Shown here in pieces: positions 22,712 to 33,204 of a DNA stretch of 64,000 nt. The DNA comes from CAVWUA01 sp963758025. Its GTDB lineage: Bacteria > Planctomycetota > Planctomycetia > Isosphaerales > Isosphaeraceae. Under the pieces are notes generated by a model, which saw nothing but the letters and a program-made list of their open reading frames with translations, did no database searches and was not told the DNA's origin. Position 1 is the first letter of the stretch; each line of letters opens with the position of its first letter. The translations under genes and the position numbers were made by a program. The stretch lies in the NCBI GenBank assembly GCA_963758025.1, contig CAVWUA010000016.1, positions 1-64,000 on the forward strand, read 5' to 3'.

Positions 22712-25700
22712 TTAATCGACGTACATAAACTCGTTCGTCATCAAGAGCACCTGGGCGTAGGCCTCCAGCGGCGTGAGCGGCGCGGGGGGCGGTCCCTGGA
22801 AATCATCATGGGCGTTCCAGACCGTGGGCTCGCCGGGTGACGCTTCCGGCTCGATCCAACGGACAGCCGGGTCCCAGAGGAACGAGTCGAAGCTTGGAGC
22901 GGACTGGCAATCGGCGACGAAGTCGATCGTCTCACCTTGCCGGACCTCGTAACGATCGACCGTGGTCGACGTCCGCTTGTTATGCGCGGTCCACGTGCCG
23001 AGCACGCCGCCGCGACCGGCAACGATCCGTCCGCGGACGCCGTCCCCCTTGTCGTTCTTGTGAGCCAGGGTGCCGTCGAGCCGGATCACACCGTCCCGAG
23101 GCGCGACCCATCGCCAGATGGCGGCGTGGTTCTGGTCGTTGCCGACGTGGCCGCCGTTCTCGTCCAGGTGCAGATAACTCCCCTCAGGGTGCGGCAGGTC
23201 CGGGCCGAACTGCCAGGCCTTGCCGGTCCAGTGCGGGAAGGGCTGGAAATTGGCAACGTGGCCCCCCTCGTCAACCCCTCCGTAGCCGTACTGCCAGGCC
23301 GGGGCGTTCGGGGCGACATCGCCCGCCACGCCGTCGAGGAAGGCGCGTCCCATCGCGAGCTCGTTCGGCTCGGGATCACGCCCAAAGACGATCCGGTACA
23401 GCGTTCGGACCTTGGCCTCGGCGTCCACCGAGGTCTCCACGCGGTCGGCCAGGTGCTGGACCTGCTCGGCCGTGAACGCATCGTTCATCAAGAACAGGGC
23501 CTGCTGGGGGACGATCGTGGTGAAACGTCCGGGGCTGGTCGCGTTCGGCGTGGCGAAGTCGAACGAGCGGAACAACCCTTCGAGGTTCTGCCGGTCGATG
23601 AACGAATACACCGTCCGGCGCGTCGTGAAGGGGGCGTCGGTGATCGACACCGACCGGCCACCCATCGTCAGGTCGAGCTGACCGGCCGCTGTCAGGAGGG
23701 CGTCGCGCATCGACTCGAAGTCCAGCCGCTGACGGTTCTGACGCCAGAGAAGCAGGTTTTCCGGGTCCACTTCCCGACACTCGGGGCGGTCGAAACTCGC
23801 CTGTTGATAGGCGTTCGAGAGCAAGATCGCGCGGTGAACCGATTTGACCGACCAGTTGTTACGGATGAAGTACGTGGCCAGGTAGTCGAGCAGTTCGGGA
23901 TGGCTCGGCGGATCGCTCCGCAGGCCGAAGTCGCTCGGCGTGCGGACCAGGCCAAAGCCGAAGTGGTACATCCAGATCCGGTTGACCATGACGCGGGCCG
24001 TCAGCGGGTTGTCCTCGCGGACGATCGCGCGGGCCATCTCCAGCCGACCACTCTTGTCCTTCGGGAACGGCTCACGGTCCTTACCGGCGAGCACCTGGAG
24101 GAACCGCCGGGGGGCGGGCTTGCCACGACGGCCGGGGTTGCCCCGCATGAAGACCTGGATGTCGTGCGGACGGTCGGAATCGACCATGACCATCGCCCTC
24201 GGCGGTGAGCCGGGGTGCGAGGCGTTGAGCTGGTCGATCTTCTGGTTCAACTCGCGGAACTCGTTCCGCTCGGCCCGATTGAGCATCCGCTCGGTCTCTT
24301 CGGCCGGGAATGTGAAGGGGCCTTCCGCCGCCACGAGCACATCACGGATTGCCTTGCGGTCGGCGTCGTCCGTCTCCTCCGCGCTGGTCTTGGCGAAGAG
24401 TTCGCCATAGCGACGGGCGACGTCCGACATCGATGTCAGGGGGTCACCCTCAGTCAGCGCCTTCCGGACGAGCGGGTCGATCGGCTTGGCGTCCGGGCCT
24501 TCTCCCAGTGTCTTGAGCACCTCGGGGGCCTGCGTCGCGAAGCTGTCGGCGGCGAGGGCCGCCAGGGCTTGCCAGGGGGTGAAGATCGGGTCGTGGTTTT
24601 GTTTGGCCCGGTCGAGATACGGAGCCAGACGGGCAACGAACGACCGCAGCCGTCTTGGCTCGACCTTCTGCTCTCGGGCGACCTTGTCGAGGTCCCCGTG
24701 ACGCGGGTTGAACTCCAGGGCGAGGGCCCCGAGAAGATATGCGCTGGCGTTCTCGCGCAGGTCCTTCTGGATCTCGTTCCGTTTGCCGTCGAGGTAGTCG
24801 GTGATCTTCTGCTTGCGCTCGGCGAGCTGCTTGAGGTAGTCGTCATACTGCGGCCCTGGCTCGACCGGCTTCAGCTCGGGCAGGGATTCCGGCTCGACCG
24901 AGCTGTCGAAGACGCCGTAGAACGAGTAGTAATCCTCGCTCGGAATCGGGTCATACTTGTGGTCGTGGCAGCGGGCGCAGGCGACCGTCAGACCGAGCAG
25001 GCCGCGACCCACCACGTCGATGCGGTCGTCGATGATGTCGTGCGAGTTGTTCAGGAACCGTCGGCCGACGGTCAGGAAACCCATCGCGGCGAGCATGCGG
25101 TTGTCCGACTCGTCGTGCGGGAGCTGGTCGGCCGCCAGTTGCTCGAGGACGAACTGGTTGTAGGGCTTATCTTCGTTGAACGACCGGATGACGTAATCGC
25201 GGTAGGTGTAGGCGTACGGATAGCGGCGGTCTTCCTGGAAGACGTACCCTTTGGTGTCGGCATAGCGGGCGACATCCAGCCAGTGCCGTCCCCAGCGCTC
25301 GCCGTAGCGGGGCGAGGCCAGCAGGCGATCGACCACCTTGGCGAAGGCGTCGGCCGAGTCGTCGGCCTCGAACGCGGCGACCTCCTCGGCGGTCGGCGGC
25401 AGACCGATCAGGTCGTAATAGACCCGACGGAGCAGAGTGCGGCGGTCCGCCTCCGGCGCGGGGGTCAGCCCCTTGGCCTCCAGCTTCGCCAGGATGAACG
25501 CATCGACTGGCGTCTGGACCCACGACGCGTCCTTGACGGCGGGCGGCTCGGGCGCGGAGATCGACTGGAAGGCCCAGTGTTCGGCCGCCGCGCTCTCCTG
25601 CTCACTGGCCGCAACCGGCTGGTCCTGCGGCCAGGGGGCACCCATCTTGATCCAGTCGGTGAGGGCCTGAACCGCCTCCTCGGTGAGCTTTCCCTTGGGG

Positions 25701-26029
25701 GGCATCTTCAGGAAGACGTCGTCCTGGCGAACAGCCTCGATCAGGATGCTGTTCTCGGGGTCGCCCGGCACGACCGCCGGCCCGAGGGCACCACCCTCCA
25801 GGGCCGAGGTACGGGAATCCAACCGCAGGCCCGACTTCTGCTCGTCCGGTCCGTGACACTTCGTGCAGTTCTCGGCCAGCACAGGTCGGACCTTCGTTTC
25901 GAAGAAATCGATCGCCTCGGGCGCGAACTCCGTCGCCGCCGACTTCGGCTCGTCGGCCAGAACCACCGAGACAAGCTGGGTGCAGAACAGAGGGATAATT
26001 CCCAGGAATATCCAGAGATTTCGCTTCAT
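22712..26029 (-). CDS. PSD1/PSCyt planctomycete cytochrome, first copy
   Basis: An intact protein of 1105 residues. A signal peptide ends near VVLADEP. The PSCyt1 domain has the heme site AENCTKCHGPDEQKSGLRLD near residue 52. A PSCyt2 (DUF1549) domain follows, with RRVYYDLIGLPPTAEE, RYGERWGRHWLDVARYADT and CARCHDHKYDPI near residues 355-366. The PSD1 (DUF1553) domain then has RVMVNRIWMYHFGFGLVRTP. Between PSD1 and the final MTNEFMYVD lies an extra beta-rich segment of about 150 residues (from WQYGYGGVDEGG onward) resembling a carbohydrate-binding sandwich. Proteins of this type are exported, probably bind heme and accompany DUF1501 proteins; polymer breakdown is suspected but unproven. Confidence 0.92.
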   Translation of the reverse strand: MKRNLWIFLGIIPLFCTQLVSVVLADEPKSAATEFAPEAIDFFETKVRPVLAENCTKCHGPDEQKSGLRLDSRTSALEGGALGPAVVPGDPENSILIEAVRQDDVFLKMPPKGKLTEEAVQALTDWIKMGAPWPQDQPVAASEQESAAAEHWAFQSISAPEPPAVKDASWVQTPVDAFILAKLEAKGLTPAPEADRRTLLRRVYYDLIGLPPTAEEVAAFEADDSADAFAKVVDRLLASPRYGERWGRHWLDVARYADTKGYVFQEDRRYPYAYTYRDYVIRSFNEDKPYNQFVLEQLAADQLPHDESDNRMLAAMGFLTVGRRFLNNSHDIIDDRIDVVGRGLLGLTVACARCHDHKYDPIPSEDYYSFYGVFDSSVEPESLPELKPVEPGPQYDDYLKQLAERKQKITDYLDGKRNEIQKDLRENASAYLLGALALEFNPRHGDLDKVAREQKVEPRRLRSFVARLAPYLDRAKQNHDPIFTPWQALAALAADSFATQAPEVLKTLGEGPDAKPIDPLVRKALTEGDPLTSMSDVARRYGELFAKTSAEETDDADRKAIRDVLVAAEGPFTFPAEETERMLNRAERNEFRELNQKIDQLNASHPGSPPRAMVMVDSDRPHDIQVFMRGNPGRRGKPAPRRFLQVLAGKDREPFPKDKSGRLEMARAIVREDNPLTARVMVNRIWMYHFGFGLVRTPSDFGLRSDPPSHPELLDYLATYFIRNNWSVKSVHRAILLSNAYQQASFDRPECREVDPENLLLWRQNRQRLDFESMRDALLTAAGQLDLTMGGRSVSITDAPFTTRRTVYSFIDRQNLEGLFRSFDFATPNATSPGRFTTIVPQQALFLMNDAFTAEQVQHLADRVETSVDAEAKVRTLYRIVFGRDPEPNELAMGRAFLDGVAGDVAPNAPAWQYGYGGVDEGGHVANFQPFPHWTGKAWQFGPDLPHPEGSYLHLDENGGHVGNDQNHAAIWRWVAPRDGVIRLDGTLAHKNDKGDGVRGRIVAGRGGVLGTWTAHNKRTSTTVDRYEVRQGETIDFVADCQSAPSFDSFLWDPAVRWIEPEASPGEPTVWNAHDDFQGPPPAPLTPLEAYAQVLLMTNEFMYVD

Positions 26030-26239
26030 AAGATTAAGCTCGGGTCGGAAGGATCGTCGCGAGCGTCAATGATCCGGGGGAGGCGTGGCGGTGAGGTTCA
26101 CGAAGGCAGGAAATCGGAGCGGTCCAGACGTAATGCCCATCGTATCGGCAACACACCGGACATTAACCAATTATCCAACAAAGTAGGCTCTCAAAGCAAG
26201 AGGGTTTCCCACGTTACGTTCCTGCAAAGTCGGGGCCGA

Positions 26240-29200
26240 TCATCGAGATTCAGCCTCCGGAAGTCCTTCGGTGCGAGGGGTGAGCACGACGGCTCGCAGG
26301 TCGAGTAAGGCCCCCTGGATGATCTCAGACGCCTGGAATTCCAGGCGATGCGTGCCGGGGTTCAGAACGGCCTCGCCGACGAAGATCGACCGATAATTCG
26401 CCCAGGCCCCCGTACCCGCAACGGTTCCTCGTAAGGTACGATTGTCCACGTTGATTTGGAAATGGTTGCCGGCCGACGCATCGTCGCACGCCCATTCGAT
26501 TGTTACGGTGTACCGGCCAGGATGTTCGGTGCGAAATGTCCAGATGGCGCGATCGTTGAGGTTGTGCCAGTAGCCGAGGTTGCCGAACTGAGGCTCGAAG
26601 ATCAGCGATGCACCATAAATCGCCGCGGTCGAGGCCGTCAGGCGGACCACACCGTCGGCATCCGGTTCCACCGTTTCGGGATGGTTCCCCGCGAAGGATT
26701 TGGGCGCGCCCTGGGGTTGATCGAGGAACGCCAGCAGATCGGCCAGATCGGTGGGCGGAATGTCCCGCTCCAGCCCCTCGGGCATCAAGGATTGTCCCGT
26801 CCCGCGCAGGTCGTCGAGGTCATCGCGGAGGATCACGTCGGTCTGACCGTCCTGCCGCTTCAAGGTGATCGCGTTACCCGTCTCGGAAGCGATCAAACCC
26901 GTGAGCACCCGACCATCAGCGAGCGCGGCGGCATACGAGGCGTACCGGGCATCGACCTCGCGGTTCGGGTCAAGGATGGCAATGGCGAGCGCCTCGGGCG
27001 TCCTGTCCGTCAAGGCCGCCAGGTCGGGTCCGACCTCGTGCCCCACATCCCCCAGCCGGTGACATCCGGCACAGGCACGGACGAACACGGCATGGCCGCG
27101 CCGCGGGTCCCCCGTCACGCCGTCGAGAGCCTTCCGGTAGCGCGTGACGATCTCGCGGCGATCGGGCCGGGCTTCCTCCAGCACGTGGGCGGCTCGTTTC
27201 TGGAGCGCGGCGTCTCCCAGGTCACGGAGCCTCTGTCGGTGAGCCGCGTCGATCTCGGTCGTCAGAACCGTCTGATCGTCGAGCGCATCGAGCAACCGGG
27301 AGGCCCACGACGGCCGGGCCAGCAGGGCATCGAGCACTTCCGAACGTCGAGCGGGGCCCAGGCCCTTCCAGTGCCGCAGGAGCAGGGCGGGGACCGTGTC
27401 GTTGTTCTGCCGGCTCAGGGCGCGGATCGCGGCGGTCTGTACCTCGGCGGGATGTCGGGGATCGAGCCAGGCGGCCAGCGGCTCGACCTCACCGCCAAAG
27501 CCCAGCAGGCGGACGGCCGACGCGCGTTCGGCGGGCGGGGCCTGCGTGTCGTTGACCACGCGCCGGGCCGCGTCGAGGGCCGGCGCGAGCCGGTCGGTGT
27601 CCCCTTGGCCCTTGCTCGCGTCGAGCAGATCGGCCAGGGCGTCGATCCGCCAGGATGCGAATACCGAGGCACCGTCGGGGACGAGCGCGGCGAGTGCCTC
27701 GTCCCGATGCCCCGTCGCGGCGGCCGTCGCCACGAGCGGCCCGACCAGCGCCCGTCGAGCCGACGGGTCGAGGTCCGAGGCAAGCACCGCCGCCAGGATC
27801 TCCACCGGTCGCTTCGTGGCTGAGCTGAGGACCGCCGCCCGCATCCAGACATCGTTCGCATCGGCGACGGCCAGCCGTCCCAGCGTTTGACCGGCGCGGG
27901 GATCGTCCCATTCGCCGAGGCTCAGGGCGAGCTGGAACCGCACGTTGATGTTGTTGTCATTCGCCAGATCCCGCAGCGCCGGACCGACCGACGGCTCGTC
28001 GTTCAGCCACGCCTCGGCCAGCCGCACCGCCTGCCGTCGCACGCCGGGATGGGGGTCGGTCAGGGCGGCCCGGACGGAGCCCAGAGGCAGGGATTTCAGC
28101 CCTTGCAGCGTGCAGAGGGCCTGCATGCGGACGACCGGCCGCTTGCTCTCACGGGCCAGGCGTGCGAAGAACGGGGACGGCCGCGCGGTCGTCGCGGTGG
28201 ACCAGCAGGCGCTGGACCATGTCGCGCAAGGTGCCGTTGTTGTTCTCCAGGGTCTCGGCGAGGGCGGGCGTCTCCAGGCGGTCGAGGTTCGGGACCGCCC
28301 GGAGAGGCACGTCCTCGGGCACGATCCGGTAGATCCGCCCCTTGTCGGCTCCCGCACGCACGTCCAGCGTGGCGAGCTTTTCCGGGCTGATCCAGCGGGG
28401 GTGCTCGATCACGAAGCGGTACATGTCCACCACGTACAAGGCCCCGTCCGGCCCGGTGACGACCTGCGCGGGGCGGAACCAGTTGTCGGTGGAGGCGAGG
28501 AATTCCCTGTCCTGCTCGTCCGCCGCGCGATGGCCCGCGAAGGTCACACCGTCGGGGGAGAGGACCAGCCGGTGCACCAGGTTGTGGACCGGCTCGCAGG
28601 TGAATGTGTTGTTGACGTACGCCTCCCCCAGCAGGTCATCCCGGTAGAACCCCGGCCCGCAGGCGGAGGTCACGCGGTTGGCGCTCTCGGGGTGGTTGTA
28701 GCGGTCGAGGGTCTGGCTGGCGGGGAAGAGACGGCGGCTGTCCGGGTCGCGCGGGACGTACACCGCCGGGCCGGGCGAGGCGGCCCGGGGGTTGCGGCGG
28801 GCGTAGTGGTCGGGCAGGGGGTAATGCTGGAGCAGGATGCTGTTGTTGTTGCCGAACTGGTTCCCCCAGTCGTCGTGGATGCGCCCTTGCTGGGTCAGGC
28901 CGGCGGCCGGCTCCATCCGGCCGCTGTCGGGCAGGATGCGGAAGTCCCGGCCGCCGATGTTGATCTCCTGGCCGGAGATCGTGCCGTGGATCAACCCGCC
29001 GATCAGGCCGTTGGCCCCGTAGACCCAGTTGTCGAGGTTGTACGTCAGGCCGTTGACCCGCGCCTGGTAGTTCTCGGTGGCGAAGCCGCGAAAGAGGACG
29101 TCGCGGCGATCGGCCCGGCCGTCGCCGTCGGTGTCCTCGGCGTAGAGGATCTCCGGCGCCGCGCAGATCAGCACCCCTTCGCGCCAGGCCATCACGCCGG

Positions 29201-30830
29201 TCGGGAACGGCAGGCCGTCGAGGAAGACGGTCGAGCGGTCGTAACGGCCGTCGCTGTCGCGTATCCTCCAGCACGCGGATCCGCCCGCCGGGGGTCCAGT
29301 CGTTGTCGAGACCCATCGGGTAGTCGTGCATCTCGCAGACCCAGAGCCGCCCGTCGGCGCCGAAGTCGATGGCCACCGGATCGACCACCAGCGGCTCCGC
29401 GGCCACCAGCTCGATCCGCAGACCCGGCTTGAGGCGGAACGACCGCAGGGCCTCGGCCGGCTCCTTCGGCGGCGGGGCGTCCTTCGCGGGAGCGACGAAC
29501 TCCCCGGGGGTAATCTCCAGAACTGTAGAGATGATTTTATCTTCAATCCCCGGCTTGAGCCGCGTCGGCTTGGCGTAATAGACCATCGCGCCGCCGCCCT
29601 CGTAGCCCCCTTCGCGGAGGATGCGCTCGGAGGGGATGTAGCAGGGGGCGTCGTTCGCGTAGGACGTGACCCAGAGCCGCCCGGGGTCGAGTTCCTCCTT
29701 GAGCCGCAGGACGTAATCGACGACGACCTCACCGGCGAGAAAGACCATCAGGAGCTTGTCGCCGAACTGCCACGTCTGGACGGGGTAATCCAGCACGCTC
29801 TGAAGCGGTTCCCCGCGATCGAGCCGGTCGAGTTGGGTCTGGGCGTTGTAGCCCGGAGGCGCCACCGGCCTTGACCAGCGCTTGCAACTCCTCGCGGGTG
29901 GGCAGGGTATCAAAAGGCACCTCGACGCGGCGGAGGCGGCCGGTCGGAGGCGCGGCGGGCAGGGGGGTCAGTTCCCCTTCCAGCAGGCGGTTGACCTCCT
30001 CGGCGATGCTGAGCCCGTGACGGCGGGCGGCCTCGCGGCTGACCCGGTCCTTCGGGTTGGCGTCGGCCCCGCAACCGATCAGGACCATGGCCGTCGCGCC
30101 GGGATGGTCCTGCTCGATGGCGGCCTGGGCGTCGCCGGCCCAGTCGCCGCTGATGAGGTTGTCGGCCGGGTCGAGCGTCGTGCAGTGGCACGCGTAGTTG
30201 ACCAGGATCGCGCGGATCGTCCCGTCGGGATCGGCCGCGCGGAGCATCGGCAGGGCCTGATCGACCGGCCCGCCGGGCGTCCGGCGGTTCATGGCGAAGC
30301 CGACCGACCCTTGCCCCCAGGCCAACGTCGCCGGGCCGGCGGTCCTTCAGGGCGTTCAGGGAGACGGTTTCGAGGGCGTCGGTCAGCTCGCGGGTGTAGC
30401 GGTCGATCCGCGCCTGCTGGTCCTCGGGGATCGGCTTGCCGAAGATGTTGGGGGCGACCCCGGCCAGAATCGGAGCGCTGTGGGTGTGCGAGGCCCCCAC
30501 GACGAAATGGGTGCGGGCGATTCCGGCCTTGTCCTTCAAGCGGCGGGCGACCTCCGAGACGATCGCGTCGGAGACGCCCAGGCTATCGACCGTGACCAGC
30601 ACGGCGGGGCCTTGCTCGTCGCTGCCGATCGCCAGCGCCTTGGCCCAGATGGGCTGTTGAGCGCCGACGGATTCGGTCTTCCGGACGGCGTACCCGTGCA
30701 GGCGGATCGGGTAATCCGGCGTGATGTCCATCCGGGCCACGCCGACGTCAACCGTTTCCGCCGCTCCGGCGGTGATCGGTCCAAACGCGGCGATTCCTGC
30801 GATGAAACAGAACCAAGGAGTGCGCAGCAT
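26240..30830 (-). CDS. neutral-ceramidase domain fused to PVC-type heme dehydrogenase (four frame shifts)
   Basis: About 1530 residues in five successive frames, each step equal to a one-base gain (near 30335, 29865, 29263, 28177). The start is an ATG at 30830 with GGAAGAC before it, then a signal peptide ending AGAAETV. The first 480 residues are a neutral/alkaline ceramidase N-terminal domain: VVGASHTHSAPILAG, NYACHCTTLDPADN, SGDWAGDA, VLIGCGADANPKD. Then comes a membrane-bound-dehydrogenase beta-propeller (GLRIELVAAEPLVVDPVAID onward; DTDGDGRADRRDVLF), HEAT-like repeats, a single c-type heme motif CAGCHRLGD with VGPDL, and a C-terminal CBM-like sandwich. It is likely exported and acts on lipid- or sugar-linked substrates with electron transfer. 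Confidence 0.82.
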
Positions 30831-30982
30831 GAAGCAGTCTTCCGTCCTGGGTGGTCCATCCGGGCGTCGCGGCGCCGACGTTTCCGGTGCCGTCGCCTCC
30901 TGCGACTTATCCCAGCCCCGGACGCGCCGGTCAAGCAGGAACCGGCACTCCGGGGTTTCTCCCAAAGGCCACGCGCTGGGGC

Positions 30983-31267
30983 TTACAGCACGGCGAACTG
31001 CTCGCTCGGGTCGGGTGGGGCCTCGTAATAGATGGTAACGACCGCCCACTTGTAATCCGCGGGGGGAGCATCCAGCCAACCACGGTCGCGGAAGCGGTTC
31101 ACCACGGATTCAAACAGAGAATATTGCCCCTCGACCTCCACCTCGGCACCCACGTAACGCGGATTTTCCGGATGGGCCGGGGGCCGTTTTCGCCACTGTT
31201 TCAGGAGCGATTCGTGCTCGCCCCAACGAACTTTATGGCGGGTTGCGGGTCGATGTCCTGTACTCAT
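30983..31267 (-). CDS. small hypothetical protein
   Basis: A protein of 94 residues with balanced composition: MSTGHRPATRHKVRWGEHES, then basic LLKQWRKRPPAHPENPRYVG, then a mixed alpha/beta part (VEGQYSLFESVVNRFRDRGW; DYKWAVVTIYYEAPP). It has no signal peptide or membrane segment, and I do not recognise it. It lies 150 bp upstream of the ceramidase fusion on the same strand. Protein-like residue use, and the absence of any gene on the other strand here, are the reasons to accept it. Confidence 0.5.
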   Translation of the reverse strand: MSTGHRPATRHKVRWGEHESLLKQWRKRPPAHPENPRYVGAEVEVEGQYSLFESVVNRFRDRGWLDAPPADYKWAVVTIYYEAPPDPSEQFAVL

Positions 31268-31781
31268 CGGCTCGGTCTCGATTCAATCCGTAACTCTCGG
31301 TTCGGGACAGGTTGCCCGACCTCCACTCACCCATCAACGCGGCATCTCCTCATATCCGCGTGGGTACATCACTACGAACCCGGAGATTCCCTTGTGACGC
31401 CGTTTTTTCCAACGGCGCGTTCTTCCCCGTTCGAGTCGGAATTTGCGAAAAATGGGCAAAATGGAAATGAAATCAAATCTTCAATTTTTATGTTTCTGCA
31501 TAATGTTTGAGTGAATATTGGAATTGATGGATGGATTGAGGGAGACATACATCAATGTGATGTCATATTGTCTCCAAAGGAGGCGAATAGAAGACGAGGC
31601 CGGGCCAGAAAGTGACGAGGGCCTGGGGGCGATTCTCTCTTTCTCTCCCCCTGACCTCCACTCTTTCTCTCCCCCTTGGCAAGGGGGAGCCGGAGGGGGT
31701 TCAGAGGACTATCACCGGACCACGCACGACCAACGAGCCGCGGCCCAAGGCAGGAGAACCCCCCTCAATTCCCCCTTGGTA
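31268..31781. other. gene-free stretch with an AT-rich segment and a palindromic repeat
   Basis: There is no convincing gene. Bases 31440-31560 are unusually AT-rich for this genome (a run rich in AAAAT, TTTTT and ATAATG). From about 31640 to 31740 comes a G/C-run repeat (TCTCCCCCTTGGCAAGGGGG, then AGCCGGAGGGGGTTC), whose inverted copy lies at 35171-35250. A second half-repeat (CCCCCCTCAATTCCCCCTTG) at 31759-31778 is the site into which the IS4-like element inserted. Confidence 0.6.
31640..31740. repeat. CCCTTGGCAAGGG palindromic repeat, copy 1
   Basis: The core CCCCCTTGGCAAGGGGG (31672-31688) is a self-complementary hairpin. The flank AGCCGGAGGGGGTTC and, beyond it, CACCGGACCACGCACGA match the reverse complement of 35171-35250 over about 80 bp with few differences. 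It is therefore a dispersed repeat with inverted copies, not a local terminator. Confidence 0.7.
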
Positions 31782-32993
31782 GGCAGGGGTAGTGGACACA
31801 ACTTTTCGACACCGGAGTCTGGGCGGCTTGGACCAACGATCGGGTGCCCCTGAGCGAGGCCTTGCTTGAAGAAGGCACCCGGAGGATGAGCGCGCTCCTG
31901 CCCGCGGCCCGGCGGTTGACCCCCTGCCGGACTGCCTTGCGGATTTCGAAGTCTTTGGCGCGGACGGCAAGGCGATCAAGCATGTCAAGCGACTGCTCAA
32001 GCCGTTGCGCAACTTGCGGGCAGGTATCCTGGGTGCGCGTGCGTCGGTGGGCTTGGACCTGCGGACGGGTCTGGCGGTGGCGATGGTGGGCCATCTCGAT
32101 GGCGAAGCCGGTGAAGCGGCCCTGACGGAAGCCCTGCTGGCCAGGTTGGCGGCGTCGGCCCATCGTGTGGGGAGGCCGTGGTTGGCGGTGTTGGACCGAC
32201 TCTACTGCAACCTGAGTTTTCCCCAGCAGGTGATCAAGGCCGGCGGTCATTTTCTGATCCGTTATTGCGCCAATACGACCTTCGTTCCCGATCCGGCCAG
32301 GCCGGCGCAGGAGGGCGACGACACCGACGGGCGACGGGTCGTGCAAGAGTGGGGCTGGCTGGGCAAGGCCCAGACGGGCGGCCGACAGTTCGTCCGCCGG
32401 ATCACGAAGTCTCTGCCCCACGGCAAAGAGATCAGCGTGGTCACGGACCTGTGGGACGAGGTCCGGTATCCGGCCTCGGCGATGCTCTCGGCCTATCGAA
32501 GTCGTTGGGGGATCGAGACCGTTTTCCACCAGATCACCGACGTGTTCTCGTTGAAGCACCTGATCGGAACGCAGCCGAAGGCGGTGCTGTTCCAACTGTC
32601 GTTCTGCCTGCTGTTGTACAACACGCTGCAAGTCGTACGCGCCGACCTGGCGTCGTACAAAGGGTGCGCGGCGAAGAAGATTTCCAACGAGAAGCTGTTC
32701 TACGACATGAAGCGGGAACTCGTGACGGTCAGCGTGCTGGTCGAAACGGAGACCTTGCTCTCGTTGCTGGGGCCGGTGCCGACAGCGGCCGAGTTGCGTG
32801 ACACGCTGCGGATGAGGCTGTGCGGCGCATGGAGCGATCGCTGGTGGAAAGCGCCCAGCTCCGGGGGTGGCGGGCACCAGAAGGTGAAGACGCGCGTGCC
32901 TGGCAACCATACGTCGACCTACCGGGCTCTCCAGCAATCCCATGAACGAACGACCGTGGCGTCTGCGGCCCTCCAAAGACCCTGACAGCACTG
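31782..32993 (+). mobile_element. IS4-like insertion element remnant flanked by an 8-bp duplication
   Basis: CCTTGGTA occurs immediately left (31774-31781) and right (32994-33001) of a 1212-bp segment, and joining the outer flanks recreates an intact copy of the local C/G-run repeat. This is a clean insertion footprint. The inner ends (GGCAGGGGTAGTGG on the left; CAGTGCTGTCAGGG, read inwards, on the right) share only a weak CAG-x-G pattern, so the inverted repeats are poor. The transposase inside lacks its normal N-terminal portion. The left end may therefore be internally deleted. Confidence 0.65.
31817..32985 (+). pseudogene. IS4-family DDE transposase, N-terminally truncated and frame-shifted
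   Basis: From 32005 the frame gives an IS4-type DDE core: a D in FEVFGADGKAIKH (upstream of the first ATG but in the same frame), ASVGLDLRTGLAVAMV, a middle D in WLAVLDRLYCNLSFP, and the C-terminal Y-(2)-R-(3)-E signature YRSRWGIETVFHQITDVFSL. Before about 31925 the matching residues (VPLSEALLEEGTRRMSALLP) are in a different frame, and the 80-100 residues that normally precede them are absent. The gene therefore looks inactive, though the one shift could be a sequence error. Confidence 0.75.
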
Positions 32994-33204
32994 CCTTGGT
33001 AAGGGGGGAAGGGAGGATTGTAAGGGGGAAGGGAGGAAGTCCCGCTTCGTGACGTCGGCTGGGTCAAACACCGCCAGATGCCGACCAACTGCCAGGTGCC
33101 ACCAATGCCAGGTGCCGATGAGTTCCGGCACGCGGAACGAACCAGCACGCGGAATGAAGCGGGATCGCGCTCCAGCCGACGTCACGACGAGGCGCGGAAT
33201 GGCT

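Noticed and set aside
24215..26308. Long plus-strand open frame opposite the first PSD1 gene
   Set aside because: Its translation is rich in Arg, Gly, Val and Leu without any family motif. High GC makes long antisense frames common, and the minus-strand product has clear domains.
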